A stretch of DNA of 64,000 bases from Doryteuthis pealeii (GCA_023376005.1 CM042145.1:58448894-58512893), one strand, 5' to 3'. Counted from the first letter of the stretch, positions 1 to 11,875 are shown. Numbers and translations are program-made. The notes: a model not told the origin generated them from the letters alone.

Positions 1-80
1 CCGAAACGTCATAGTGTCGACATCACCACCAGTAATAAACTTCCATCCAGTATAACATCCTGTGTTTGTTAAATTTTCTC

Positions 81-93
81 CACACACACACAT

Positions 94-146
<53 letters not shown>
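81..146. repeat. (CA)n-(TA)n compound microsatellite
   Basis: An (AC)n run passes directly into an (AT)n run of about 38 bp. The open frame that crosses it (HTHTH/YIYIY residues) is a by-product of the dinucleotide repeat and is not a gene. From 147 to about 555 I see no recognisable feature. Confidence 0.95.
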
Positions 147-148
<2 letters not shown>

Positions 149-555
149 TTAGGAAATATAGCAGAAATCGCAGAGACAATATTTAATAGACAGGATTTCA
201 TTCCTCTTTCAACTTTCTCGCAAGATCCTTTTAAAACTTTTCCAGCTTCACTAAAAACAAATCTCTTGGGTTTTCTCTTTGAGAAGAGCATCCGCCATTC
301 GTTTCTTCAAAGAAGATACGACACTGGAAAACGAAAGATTTCTGATTTATGCATTTTCCTATCGTTACGCTTTATCCAACGGCGTCTACTTCCTCTTATC
401 TCCCTGATCTTACCCTAAGGAGATTATAGCACTTGATAAAGGTTATAGTCGTCGTTTTTGTCTGTCCATTAATGTTAAAGAAATGCGAAGACCTAGATAA
501 CAAAGAAGGCTTTTATCATTCAGATGAACTTGGAGTTTACATAGCCAGCAGCTTA

Positions 556-1155
556 AACTTATTAATCGCCCTGTCGGCTTGGGCTGTAGAATAGGTCGAC
601 TGCACCTCTGCAGAAGGGTAAGACTTCCCCAATGGGGCCACTTGTTGGCAGAATCCTGGTGACTGAGCAGAAAATGATATGCAACACTACACTTTGACCC
701 TTACTTAGGCTGGACAGGCGGTCGGAGAGTCCCACCTCCGATTACATCAGCTGGTCATATAAAGCCCTAGAACCTATACGATTTTCCCGACCCTATATTC
801 CTCATGGCAAATCCCCAACCCTTTTTATCATACATGTGCTAGAAGGCGGTGGATGAGGGTCTTAGTGTCTTGGATATGACGTTAAACTATCTAATAATGA
901 AGTTACAATTGTGCAGCTCTGGAGAGAGTGGCGTACCCCTTCATCGCCATTAATCCCAGGTCCCCAATGACCTGGAGTTGTAGTACTTGCTAGAGTCCCA
1001 TCCATGGATTAAATAGAAGAAAATGAGTTAACAAAAATGTATTGAAAATTGAGTTCAAAAGAGAATTTTAAATACCCATCATGAATGAATAGAATAAAAC
1101 GTCTTCGGCATAAAATAGCTCAACATGGGTTGTCATGCCGTAAAATCCAAAAGAG
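556..1155 (+). repeat. F1 interspersed repeat (SINE-like), near full length
   Basis: This copy shares long stretches with 56865-57355, 61735-62150 and 63295-64000. Shared blocks include the 'GGCGGTGGATGAGGGTCTTAG' region near 845, the block around 905-1000, and a terminal inverted pair near 1108-1147 (GGCATAAAAT...GTCATGCC). Orientation is set so that the hairpin and A/C-rich tail lie at the 3' end. The left boundary is uncertain. From 1156 to 1480 there is A/C-rich simple sequence (1190-1245) and otherwise nothing recognisable. Confidence 0.75.
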
Positions 1156-1489
1156 GGGTAAAAAAAGAAAGAACTGACTTCGTAGTAAAAAAAAGACAAA
1201 AAAAAACAACAACAAAAACCCCCCAAAAAACAACAAAAACAACAACAGAACAAAATAAAAACGAGTACTCATTCATCTTGACGAAGTTTAGACAACTCTA
1301 TAATAAAAATAATTTTAGACAGGTAAACACTTCAGACTTAATTATTATGTTGTCATTTCGATCCTTTGATAATTCGAGAAATCAGTTTTCGAGGAATTGA
1401 CAGTTGAAAAGGATGATATTTACCGCTGCTTATGACGCTATGTATAGTTAATAAGGAATGCATCTAGGGACGTTATATACGGTTTCTAA

Positions 1490-3430
1490 CTCTTTAAAGT
1501 GGCTATGGCCGCTATTTATCGTTGCTATGAATGGTTGCAAGGGACGCTTTTCACGGTTGCTAAGGACGCTTTTCATCGTTGGTATTTTCTGGTTGCAAAG
1601 GATGCTTTTCATCGTAAATATGACGCTATTCATCATTGCTAAAAACGCTATTCATTACAATCAATCCCAAATACAGTGCTGGGCAACAATCACGTCCCTA
1701 GCAACAATAAACAGTGACCTCAGCAACCTCTTTCAGCAACAGCAAATAGCAACACAATAAACTTCAAAAACAGATCTGAGCATCAATAGCGTCTCTAGTT
1801 GACATCCTGAACAACAATAGCGTCCCTGGCAACCGTAAATAGCGTCCTTAGCCACCTACGTCAGCAACAGCAAATAGCATTTGACGGTTGCTAAGGATGC
1901 TAATGTTGCTCAGAACGCTAATGAGGCTAGGGGCGCTATTGATGCTTAGAACTGTATTTGAGGTGCATTGTGTTGCTATTTGCTGTTGTCAAAAGAGGTT
2001 GCTAAGGACGCTCTTTACGGTTGCTCGGAAAGCAATTGTTGCCGAGGAAGGTGGCTGGGGACGCTATTGATTCTCAGAACTGTATCTGACATTTATCATG
2101 TTACTATTTGCTGTTGGTGAAAGATGTTGCTAAGGACGCTGTTTACGGTTGCTAGGGGCGCTATTGATACTAAGGCCTGTATTCTGAGATTGATTGTAAT
2201 GTAGTTGCTGCTGCTGAAGGTGGTTGCTAAAGACGCTGTTTACGATTTTGCTTAGAAAGTTGACAAGGGATGTTATTGATGCTCAGAACTGTATTTCAGA
2301 TTTATTGTGTTGCTATTTGCTGTTACTGAAGTAGGTTGCTAAGGAGACTACGCACGTTTGCTAGGACGCTATTGTTGCTCAGGATCGTTGCTAGGAACAC
2401 TATTGATGCTCAGAACTATATTTTAGGTTTACTATTTAGCCATTCATTGTTGCTGAAGGAGGTTGCTAAGGAGACTATTGTATCTCAGGGAGGTAGATAG
2501 AGACGCTATTGACTCTCAGAACTGTATTTCAGGTTTATTATGTTGCTATCTGCTGTTGCTGATGGAGGTTGCTAAGGAAGTTGTTTACGGCAGCTAAGGA
2601 CGCTATTGTATTTTGAGATTGATTGTCATGTATTTGTTGTTGCTGAGGAGGTTGCTTAGGACGCTGTTGATGGTTGCTAGGGATGCTATTGTTGCTAAAA
2701 CGTTGGCAAGTGTCTCCATTGTAGCTAATGACTGTATTTGAGAATGTCTTTGTGGATATTTGCTGTTGCTGAAGTAGTTTGCTAAAGATGCTGTCGCTGC
2801 TCAGGATTGTAGCTCAGAACTGTATTTGAGGTTTATTATGTTGTTATTTGCTTTTGCTGATCGAAGTTGCTAAGGAAGCTGCTTACAGTTGCTGGGGACG
2901 ATATTGATACACAGGACAGTATTCTGAGATTGATTGTCATGTATTTGCTGTTGCTGAAGGAGGTTGCTAAGGACGCTGTTTACGGTTGCTAGGGATGTTA
3001 TTGGTGCTCACAATGGTAGTTAGAATGCTAAAGATGTGCAAAACTCTATTTGAGGTTGTGTTAGTATATTTGCTGTTGCTGAAGGAGGTTGCTAAGGATA
3101 CTGTTTATGGTTGCTAGAGACTCTATTGATACTCAGGACTGTATTCTGAGATTGATTGTCATGTATTTGCTGATGCTGAAGGAGGTTACTAAGGACGCTG
3201 TTTACAATTGCTTGGGATGCTATTTTTGCACAGGAAATTGGCTAGTGTCTCCATTGAAGCTATGGACTGTATTTAAGATTGATCTTCTTGCAATTTGCTG
3301 TTGCTGAAGGAGGTTGCTAAGGATGCTATTTACGATTGGTCAGTACACTATTCTTGTTCAGGATGGCAGCAAGGGATGCTATTGATGCTCAGAACTGTAT
3401 TTGAGGTTTATTGTGTTGCTATTTGCTGAA
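1490..3430. repeat. GTTGCTAAGGACGC minisatellite cluster, block 1
   Basis: A diverged repeat built from the phrases GTTGCTAAGGACGCTGTTTA, GGTTGCTAGGGACGCTATTG, GCTCAGAACTGTATTTGAG and TATTTGCTGTTGCTGAAGG. Spacing of the last phrase is irregular, mostly about 90-97 or 127 bp (examples near 2759, 2847, 2941, 3068, 3165 and 3292). Bases 1490-1655 read forward, 1656-1878 read as the reverse complement, and 1879-3430 read forward again, so the block contains a foldback. Short open frames here are repeat shadows. Confidence 0.9.
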
Positions 3431-3559
3431 TTATTTAGGGAATTATGATAATAATAATAATAGAATGAAATTTGTAATTTTATAATTTTATCTTTAGAGC
3501 TGTACACAATGCTCATATTATCTAACTATAAATAAGAATAATCATAGTATGATATAAAT

Positions 3560-4130
3560 ATTAGGTTGTTTGGATTTTATTTTACATAAATGATTTATAA
3601 ATTATTTTGTTGGTGGTACATAATAATTTACATTTGTTATAATTACTAGCAAAATAAAAAACGCCCTCTGGGCGACGTAAAATGAATATTGCCTGAGGGG
3701 ATAGGAGTTGAACATTTAATATCAGAGAGTTTGTATCATAAGTAAAGTAAAATCATCAAATTTATTAAAGGAGTAAAAAATAAAATAAATTTATTAAAGG
3801 AGTAAAAAATGAAAGATTTGGAATGGAAACTTAGTTTTGATAACTTTAAATATATATTTAAAAAAAAAAACAAAAAAACTATATATAGATAGATAATACC
3901 AGGTATGAATTTATTAAAACTTCTTTAAAAAACCAATAAGGACTGTCTAACATTGCATGCTCAAATTTTGAGTGTATTCTATTTATGATGATTTTAGGCA
4001 GTGTGACGTAAGCAGTGACATAGTTTTTGTTACAGACAAAAACCGGAAGCGAATCTCCATTATTAATAGATTTGAATTTATAATTGAGACAATTAATATG
4101 ATAGTAACAGATTGAGATTTAAATATTTAT
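3560..4130 (+). repeat. F2 interspersed repeat (hairpin-headed)
   Basis: It begins with an ACTAGCAAA-like phrase near 3643 followed by a GC-rich hairpin at 3662-3674 (CGCCC-TCT-GGGCG). A conserved block at about 4015-4062 (GTTACAGACA... then AATCTCCATTA) matches the block at 59040-59090, which lies at a similar distance from another hairpin (58474-58488). The same layout in both places supports one dispersed family. No coding potential is visible. Confidence 0.65.
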
Positions 4131-5420
4131 ATATCGAACTATTATAATCTACAAATAAATGTTGAGTTATGGATAAGCTACTGCTCCTTCCAATTCTTAA
4201 ATGATGTGTAATATGAATATTGACAGAAAAGTTTGCTTACCTTAGTTTAGATCAAAAAATGAATTTTAAATATGATAACTATAGTAATTTAATATTGGAT
4301 AGACTATGTAATATGTCAGTTTCGGATATTGATTTAATTGGTAATTATTGGTTATAGTAATATTGATAATAGCAATATAATTAATAATAAATTATTAAAA
4401 AAGAAGAGGAAGAATATTGATGAGAATGTTTTATTATCAATGAATAATTTAGTAATGTTGTTAATGATAAGGATAATAAATAATACTTTAATATTGATTT
4501 GATAATGATTTTATTTTTACTTTTATTATAATTGACAATATTTAAGGTTAGTGATAGAGTGAATAGTACTGAAATTAATAATAATAGTTAACAATTTCCT
4601 GATTCTTATGGAAAACATTAGAATTAGAAATTTGACTATAATAATTTTTATAATAATATTAATAAACATTTTTTTAGAATAATATTGGTAATAATAATAA
4701 TAATAAATATGGTAATTAATAATTAATAATAATTGATAACAATAATAATAATAGTATGAATTAAAATTATTAATAATAACTGATATTTATCTTGTTTAAA
4801 TATGAATGTAATTATTAAGGAAGAATTGAGACCATCCAGACTACTGCACTGAGCTAGAATACTCAGAAGAATTCTGTAGACCTGAGGAGACTTGCTGCCA
4901 CTCTGCCTCCAGTGAAATACCATCAGCTAATGCTGATAGGAAAAACTCAGAAGAAGTGAAAATAATAATCTAATATTTATATCATAATTGTATTATAATT
5001 GTATTTGAGATTTTATTAATGATATTTAATTAAAAATAAATAAATAGGAGTAGTACAATGTTAAAAATATAATAATTTAATATAATAATTATATTATGAA
5101 TACAATATATGGTTGTTAATGATAAGGATAATAGTTAATATCACTAACAGTATTAATAGTAATAAGATATTAGTATTTATAATAATAATTGATAATGATG
5201 ATAATAATAATGGAGGTAAATATTGTAATAATAATAATAATAATAATTATAATTTTCTAATAGTGATTATATTAGTAATTAAATTAATAATCTTATTTCA
5301 TATTTCATATTTCATATTTCATATTAAATATCAAATATTAACTGTCAAATTTCAAATTTTGCTGTTGATTAATTCTGAGGATAAAGCCTTTTAATAATTA
5401 TTAAAATTCTAATTTATATT
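4131..5420. repeat. AT-rich AAT/ATT triplet-rich region
   Basis: Very AT-rich DNA dominated by imperfect AATAAT/ATTATT runs (4380-4800 and 5100-5290) and a TTTCATA pentad/heptad run near 5295-5325. A LINE 3' end is embedded at 4815-4965. The 93-residue open frame at 5113 (poly-Asn and Ile) is a triplet-repeat artefact. Confidence 0.8.
4815..4965 (+). mobile_element. 3' end of R2/NeSL-like LINE (fragment)
   Basis: Plus-strand sequence matches the 3' ends at 45350-45500 and 47210-47370. It covers the decayed C-terminal codons (IETIQTTA-like, then an ARIL-like block), a CCAGTGAAATACCATCAGCT phrase and a GAAGTGAAAATAATAAT tail. It is a 5'-truncated insertion that preserves only about 150 bp. The AAT-type tail merges with the surrounding triplet-rich DNA. 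Confidence 0.75.
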
Positions 5421-5807
5421 AATTGATAAGAATTCTAAGGTTTTTAAAATAATTTAATTATTTTTTTCTTCTTAGAGTTGATACTTAATATTTTACATTA
5501 GTCATGATTATTTAAATTTATATTTTGGCCAATTTATATATTCTGGCCAATTTATATAATTATAACTTTTTTAAGAATTTAATTTTTTAATTTTCTATTT
5601 TTATCCTGGAGAAATTTTTGGTTTATGAATAAGTTTTCTTCCAATTATTGAATGATATGCATTATAAATATTCACAAATTTGTTTGCTTTTCTTAGGATA
5701 AATTAGTAAAATGTAATTTAAATATGATTTATATAATACTTTGATATTGGAGTGAATTTGTAATATGTCTGTTTTTATATTGTGAGGCTCCTAGCCGAAT
5801 ATTCTAC

Positions 5808-6825
5808 CGTAGTCTGCTGTAAATAAATGAGAACAATCGTTTGTAAAAAAATAAAAAAATAAAACAATTGAATATATAAAAATTCAGAAAACATGTCTGA
5901 TTTAACATGATTAGTAAACTTGCTTTTTGTTAATAATTTAAATCAGAGAATTATTTCAAATCAACTTATTTGCGAAACTCGGTAAAATTCGTGACAGTTG
6001 TTTTGATTTAAAATAAAATGAAAATACCAAAAAAATAAAAATATATTTTTAAGGGTGGGGGGGATATACATTTGCTTGTCGATAAAAAAACCTGGAGGTT
6101 GCTTACTTTTTAATGCCTTCAAGCCACAAAAGTTATCTGTCGATAAAAACGCCTTCAAACCAATAAAATATATTTTAAAGAGGGGGAGGATAAAATATTT
6201 ACATTTACTTGTCGTAAAAAGACTTGGGGCGCAAAATATCGCTTTCATATCACATTAACTTTTCAGGAAAAATGCCTTCAAACATTTAGGGAGTTCATAA
6301 GTAGCATGGGTCGGATTTTAAGCAGGAACCGCTTAGTGTTTTTTTTCAGGCCAGAAGGCCAGAATACATTTATGCGATATGCACCAAAATGTTGGCTTAT
6401 TTTCAATTTAAAAACGAATTAAAATTATTTAAATCCATTATTTAAGGTCAGATTTTTGTTTTAGTGGAAAAGTAGTAACATAATGGGCACCAGTAAAAAA
6501 AAAAAAAAAAAGCCAAAAAAAAGCAAATTAAAATGACATATCTAATATTTTTAATACTCTTTTAAACAATTAAATTCGTCCCAAAAGGTGTTTTTTCTGT
6601 TAAACTTAATTACCCTAAAAAACTGTAGCACAATATTTTTTAAGAAAAATCATAGCTGAAGCCAACCCTTTTTTTTATTAGCCTCCATTAATTTTTTTAT
6701 AGTCTGCTGTAAATAAATGAAAACAATCGTTAGTAAAAATTAAAAAAAAAATGAAATATATAAAAATTCGGAAAACATATCTTATTTAACATGATTATTA
6801 AACTTACTCTTTTTTTAATAGATTA
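5808..6825. repeat. Pair of ~130-bp direct repeats around a short tandem region
   Basis: The sequence starting TAGTCTGCTGTAAATAAATG occurs at 5811-5942 and again at 6702-6825, with similar downstream phrases (ACAATCGTT, ATATATAAAAATTC, TTTAACATGATTA). Between them, 6045-6240 holds a looser duplication built around CTTGTCGATAAAA and ATGCCTTCAA. No gene is recognisable; the 95- and 67-residue frames overlap on opposite strands. Confidence 0.7.
6388..6570 (+). repeat. F3 repeat, 5' fragment
   Basis: It shares the opening of other F3 copies: ATATGCACCAAAATGTTGGC, then AAAACGAATTAAAAT, ATTATTTAAGG and AGTAGTAACATAATG. The same order occurs at 14888-15000 and 47548-47680. The copy breaks off after about 180 bp. 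Confidence 0.6.
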
Positions 6826-6924
6826 GATAAATGTTTAATTTAAAATATTTCATCTTGAGTAAAGGTAGTTACTGAGTTTTTCTAGATATTTAAACCCTTT
6901 AAGTGAAAAAAGTTTTCTTTCAAG

Positions 6925-7335
6925 CCATAGTTGTATTGTTGCTACTGTACGACTGCACCACTTGGACACTAACATAGCGCTTAGAGAATAAGCTAGATGG
7001 GAACTGCACAAGAATGCAGTATGTAATTTTAAACAAGTTGTGGAAGCAACACCCCATGATAAAGCAGCTGTATGTCCACTTGCCACTTATCACACAAACC
7101 ATCCGAATAAGATGAACAAGACATGCTGGACACTGCGGGAGGATTTAGGACAAACTTGTAAGTGACATTTTTTCTATGGAAACCAGCACATAGGCACGCC
7201 AGTGTGGACTGTTGAGCAAAGACATACATTAACCAACTCTGTGCAGATACTGGATGCTGTGCAGAGGACCTCCTGAGAGCAATGAATGATAGGGTAAGGT
7301 TGGCGAGAGGGTTCGAAATTCAGCTGAGCTATTAC
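6925..7335 (+). pseudogene. RTE-like LINE reverse transcriptase 3' end, decayed
   Basis: The plus strand gives, across frameshifts, peptides such as TTWTLT, RLENKLDGNCTRM, LNKLWKQHP and RRARH-like blocks, matching in order the LINE at 60780-61190. This is the region after the polymerase core, up to the C-terminus. Several stops and frameshifts show it is dead. The similarity ends near 7300 at ATGAATGATAGGGTAAGG, a phrase also present at 61163. The open frames on the minus strand here are shadows. Confidence 0.85.
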
Positions 7336-7436
7336 TTTCACTTTCATACAAATACTCTTGGGAAAGGTACTAACCCTACTTATCTCCACGGATATGGGTT
7401 AAATCGTACCACTACTATTCTTCTACAAGAATATTT

Positions 7437-7578
7437 TTAGTATTAAATAACCCATAAAGTTTGATATGCCATTAGACAAAGAAACCAAGCCAAATAAGAA
7501 CGTACAATGCAATGCAATTCTCGAGGCATAGAATAAACCTAGACAGGTTGACATGCCGTTAAAATCAATCAATCGCCC
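7437..7578 (+). repeat. Two hairpin 3' tails of the F1/LINE type
   Basis: Two tail copies lie close together: 7437-7492 (TAAATAACCCATAAAG ... ATGCCATTAG) and 7524-7575 (GGCATAGAATAAACC ... GTTGACATGCCGTTAAAATC). Each has the partly self-complementary GGCAT...ATGCC core; the second ends in an (AATC)n tail. They are 3'-end-only insertions. Confidence 0.7.
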
Positions 7579-7639
7579 AATCTTATTCTTTATAAAATAT
7601 TGCTCTGATATTTCCTGTTGTATGATTATGATAAAAAAT

Positions 7640-8145
7640 ATTTTGAAAAAAAGAAAGAAAAGAGAATGAAAGAAATAAGGGAAAAAAAAGGAAGAAAAAA
7701 GGGTAGAAAAAAAGAGAAATGAAGGAGAGGAAGAAAAAAGAGAATGAAAGAAATAAGTGAAAGAAAAAGGAGAAAAAAGGGAAGAAGATAAGAGAATGAA
7801 AGGAGGGAAAAAAAGAATGAAAGAAATAAGCCAAAGAAAAGGAGAAAAAAAAGGGAAGAAGATAAGAGAATGAAAGGAGAAGGAGAAAAAAGAGCATAAA
7901 AGAAATAAGTGAAAAAAAAGTGAAAAAAAAGGGAAGAAGATAAGAGAATGAAAGGAGAGAAGAAAAAAGAGAATGAAAGAAATAAAGGAGAAAAAAGTAA
8001 GGAGAAAAGAGAACGAAAGGAGAAGAAAAAAAAGACTGAAATAAATAAGCGAAAGAAAAGGGAGAAAAAAAGGAAGGAAATAAGAGAACGAAAGAAGAAG
8101 AAGAAAAAAAGAAGAATGAAAGAAATAAGCGAAAGAAAACGGGAT
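7640..8145. repeat. Polypurine minisatellite (about 500 bp)
   Basis: The plus strand is almost entirely A and G for about 500 bp, arranged as loose repeats of GAATGAAAGAAATAAG and GGGAAGAAGATAAG phrases. The 191- and 104-residue minus-strand frames (Phe/Ser/Leu-rich) and the Lys/Glu plus-strand frame only reflect this composition. Mirror-repeat polypurine tracts of this kind can form triplex DNA, which is inference here. Confidence 0.92.
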
Positions 8146-8353
8146 TGATGGCTGCTAGTTCTGCTTACATTTTTAATTCTTTTAAACTGACCTTGTGTCA
8201 AACTAAGCTCAGATTAGAAAATAAGGCCAAATCTTTTTGGGGTCAAACTGAATGGACATTTTCTCTCTAAGTTGACACAGTTCAGAGAAGACCACTTAGA
8301 GAGTCTTGTGGGAGGGGGAGATAATTCAAAATTAAAAGAAAGAAAGATTAAAT

Positions 8354-8356
<3 letters not shown>

Positions 8357-8410
<54 letters not shown>
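8357..8410. repeat. (GA)n microsatellite
   Basis: About 46 bp of uninterrupted AG dinucleotides ending in a run of G. Confidence 0.95.
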
Positions 8411-8564
8411 ATGAATATCAGAGTAAGGGAACAGCAATGTGTTAAAAAAACATGCTGGCTTTTGTGATTTAGTGAAGCGTATCTAAACAATTAGTAAGTT
8501 TTATTTTTTGTGTGAAATTTGATCGTTTGAACTTTGGTCAAAAAAGTTCAATTGTTGGACTGAG

Positions 8565-8760
8565 TAGATGGTTGGTTTTTACGGCATGTCAACCCGTGGG
8601 GGTTATTTCATGCCTGAGACGTTTTTGTTTTATTCTCTCTTGTATATTAAGATAACTTTTAAAAACACATTTTAAAAACTGATTTTTAAAATCTATTTAA
8701 CACATAGATGGGGCCCTAATAGGTACTACCACTCCCGGTTAGGGTGGACCTGAAACTTTG
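8565..8760 (-). repeat. F1 repeat, 3' part
   Basis: Reverse orientation. The tail TTGGTTGGTTTTTACGGCAT leads into the hairpin (ATGTCAACCC ... GGTTATTTCATGCC), followed by the block ATAGATGGGGCCCTAATAGG and ACTACCACTCC found in 57001-57035 and 63650-63680. Confidence 0.8.
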
Positions 8761-8806
8761 GCTTGATATAAGTATACATATATACACCTACTGTTTCAAC
8801 TTAGAT

Positions 8807-9820
8807 AGGTATATCCAATTTGTCGAAAAATTCGGGTTTTTACAAAACAAATGTCCCTCCCACCACGTTTGAAAAAAAATTACCAAAAATCGGGGAATTA
8901 TCCGATTTTAATGACATGTTCAGTGTCGATTTAGCAATAAATTAATTTTATAATGCATTAGTTATTTTATTTAAAAACTTTCTGATTTTTTTTTCAGATC
9001 ACTTAACTTTAACAACCCCCTATTTTGTGGGCGCAATATATTGGTGTGGTTATATGTGATTGATACTTTTTTCTGCATAAATAAAAAGAAAAAAGGTGTG
9101 AATAAAAGAAAAATAATTTTTAATGAATCTGCTCGGGTAGTAAATAAGTACCGAAAATCGGAAAATAAAATGAATAATAAATGAAAATAAAAACTAAAAA
9201 AATAATTTTTGGAGATTTTTTTTTACCATTTCGATAATTATTTAATTGGCTATTATTTTATAAAAGAAAAATACATTAATATTTGTTCCGTTTATAAAGA
9301 GGGGTCGCTAAATTTCCAATCCAGTTTTCGACCAAAAAAATATGGTTTCTAAAGTAAAGTAGTTATTAAAAAGATATTTTTTTTAGAATCTAATAATATG
9401 ACATTTTAAACTTAACATCATGCAGCTCATATTTTAAATGAATTTTATATATTAATTTATGATAGTAGAAATACCTAAATAAAGTTTTGAAATAAAATAA
9501 CTGAAGCATTATAAAATTCATTCATTGATAAATCAATGCAGAAAATTTAAAATCGAATAATTTCCTGATTTTTGGTAATTCTTTTTCAATCGAGAATGTA
9601 AAATTTATTTTGTGAACACGGAGTTTACGCCATCTTTAAACAGCGTTTACGGCCATACGCGATCAAAATTGAACGAACAAATCGTTTTAAATGTATTAAA
9701 AATAAATTACATGTGTAATATTATTTTTCTTTTTCTTTTACTGATGCTCATTATATTACTATTTTTTCGACTTAGACAAAAATTTTACCTTAAATAATCG
9801 ATTTAATTAATTTTAATTCG
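8807..9820 (-). repeat. F3 repeat, about 1 kb copy
   Basis: The left end AGGTATATCCAATTTGTCG matches, inverted, the right ends near 15660-15680 and 54085-54109. The internal order is the reverse of the copy at 52784-54109: CCGATTTTAATGA block, GGGCGCAATATATTGG, CTGCATAAATAAAAAG, CTCGGGTAGTAAATAAGTAC, CTAATAATATGACATTTTAA, then CGATTTAATTAATTTTAATT at the far end. An internal inverted pair (about 8880-8990 against 9490-9595) makes part of the element self-complementary. No transposase frame is visible, so it would be non-autonomous. Confidence 0.75.
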
Positions 9821-10097
9821 AAAAAAATAATAATAACGAACATAAAGTGTTGTTACAAAGAAACACATTTAATTAAAAGATCAAATTATCCGATTGGGAA
9901 AAAATTAATCAACATTTTCTAGTAAAACAGTCCATTTTTTTACAACAGGGTCAGTTTCTTTATTGATATTTTTTGCAGAATTCTTTATTCATGGTTCTCC
10001 TACTAAAAAAAAAAAATCCCGTATAGAAACTTATAAAAATATTCGGATAAATTATTCAGACGCTTATCTTTATAGAAAAAAAATAGTTTTTATGGGT
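9821..10097. other. Unassigned AT-rich spacer
   Basis: AT-rich DNA with a phrase near 10050 (TTATTCAGACGCTTATCTTT) that recurs at 11854-11875. Nothing else is recognised. Confidence 0.6.
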
Positions 10098-10154
10098 TCA
10101 TAGATTCCCTCGCTGATTGGCTGATACCGACTTTAGGCCGCCCTGTCGACTTTA

Positions 10155-10195
<41 letters not shown>
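10098..10195 (+). mobile_element. tRNA-derived SINE 3' end plus (TA)n
   Basis: The phrase GCTGATTGGCTGATACCGAC followed by TTTAGGCCGCCCTGTCGACT matches the 3' end of the SINE at 18445-18700. An (AT)n tract of about 36 bp follows directly, where the full SINE copy has a T-rich tail. The tRNA-like head is missing, as expected for a 5'-truncated insertion. Confidence 0.85.
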
Positions 10196-10420
10196 GTTTG
10201 TATATTCATTTCTACTCTCATAGCCGTACAATGTGTGTTTTTTAGGTCATGTCGAAACTAATGGAGAACAGAAATACGTTTCAATTTAATTCATATTCCG
10301 TCTTCCTTTTGATCACCTCACAGTCTTACACCTTTTCACTTCTCCTTCTCTATCCCTTTCTTTCTTTCACCCTCTATCTTTCTCTCATCACTTTGTCTCT
10401 TTTCTCACTATTGTCCGCAG

Positions 10421-10600
10421 GTTTTCAGGTCACGGAGTTCAATGTTTAACCACATGAAGTCAAGACGAAATCTGATTGGACGAGAACGCTATGGACCAAA
10501 ACATCCTCCGATGCTTCACTTCGAAATGAATTTCATCTCTCATTCATTCGCCGACCTCTGTCCGATCTGGTCATTTCCTTGTATTCATAATCTTCTGTAG
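10421..10600 (+). other. Possible exon behind a polypyrimidine tract
   Basis: A strongly pyrimidine-rich stretch (about 10300-10418) ends in TTGTCCGCAG, which looks like a 3' splice acceptor. From 10421 one frame stays open for 59 codons to a TAG at 10598, with higher GC than the surroundings. The peptide (starting VFRSRSSMFN) matches no family I know. I see no partner exons. It may be chance. Confidence 0.2.
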
Positions 10601-11289
10601 TAGGGATCTTTACAAAAACTTCCCATGGTACAGCATAAAACAAATCTTTCAGAGACGATTGTGTTGCGCCGACGATTATCCTATTAAAGATGTTCTTCAG
10701 ATCGTTCACATCGACATCCTTTTTTTTTTTATCACGGCGTTTAGATATACTCCAATGGCCATCATCACGTGGATGTAAGTATTATTTTTTTGCTAATAAA
10801 TCTATAATATCGTGGTTACTCAGATATTGTAGATTTCTTTTTTTAAATAACGCAATTATCTTATTAACAAGTTGATCTATTTAATTTTTAAAAGTGAAAC
10901 ATTTTTTATTAGAATATTTTCAAATCTTTCTTTTTATACAATTTAGATATTCTAAAATATATTCACATGAATTCAAACATTTCAATTCTTTTTTAATGAC
11001 TCCTATTTTATTGACCTTGTGCCTTTTCTTAATAATTTTCAAACTGTCTCGGTAGATTTGACCAACAACTCATGTGCATTGTTTTATATTTGGATTCCCC
11101 TTCTTCTTTTTTTTTAAATTAGTAACCCCAAATTTACTGACCTTGTACTTTTTCGTAAGACATTTAAACCAAGTTAGTCGGATCTGACTTTATCACTATC
11201 ATAAGATATTTTAGCCAAAAAATTCAAATAATAATAATTTAGATATTTGAAATACATAGATGTAGTAACCCTAAATTTATTGACTTTGT
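10601..11289. other. Unassigned AT-rich DNA
   Basis: AT-rich sequence with a repeated phrase (ATTTATTGACTTTGTG and variants near 11010, 11130 and 11275) that hints at an old duplication of about 130 bp. No gene is recognised. Confidence 0.5.
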
Positions 11290-11875
11290 GTAATTCTTAA
11301 ATGATTTTACAAAGATTCGATGAAGGATGAGTCGCTACCACGTGGGCCTTTTATTGTTTTAAATCAGGAAGACTTTTTCAAAATCAGCGATTTTTTTTTA
11401 TAGAAATATTTCATCAAGAATTATATTGATTTAATTGAAAAACATCTTTTATAGAAATATGTTTTTTTTATACATATAAATGATGTTAAACCATTCAAAA
11501 AATGATTTTAATTTATTTATATAGAAATCTCCCTTTCTAAGACTTGAATATTTTCAGGGTTCTCAAGATTAAAATAAGATTTCTAACATATTTTTTCTTT
11601 TCATTTTTTTTTAATATTAAAATGAATATGATTATTATAACAATTTTCCTAATTTATTTATTTGCCTATTTATTCGTTTACATTGAAAATCTCTTAAAAA
11701 TTAATTTCTTAAAAAATTTTTTTTTTGACAATTTAATAGAATATAGTACATACCAATTAAAAAAGCAAAAAAAGTTTTCAAATAATAATATTATGACATT
11801 TTTTTGCAAAAAAAAATACTGCGTTGTATGTTATACAATTTCTTTGATATAGTTATTCAGACTCTTATCTTTATA
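11290..11875 (+). repeat. F3 companion segment, copy 1
   Basis: It opens with ACAAAGATTCGATGAAGGAT, then CGTGGGCCTTTTATTG, AAATCAGGAAGACTTTTTC, TATATAGAAATCTCCC and TATTTTCAGGGTTCTCAAG. The same series occurs at 12490-12860 and 14330-14705, and in diverged form at 15680-15975. The 102-residue frame at 11544 lies inside the repeat and is not conserved as protein in the other copies. Confidence 0.7.

Noticed and set aside
7626..8201. 191-codon Phe/Ser-rich minus-strand frame as a membrane protein
   Set aside because: It is the complement of a polypurine minisatellite; composition alone gives the open frame.
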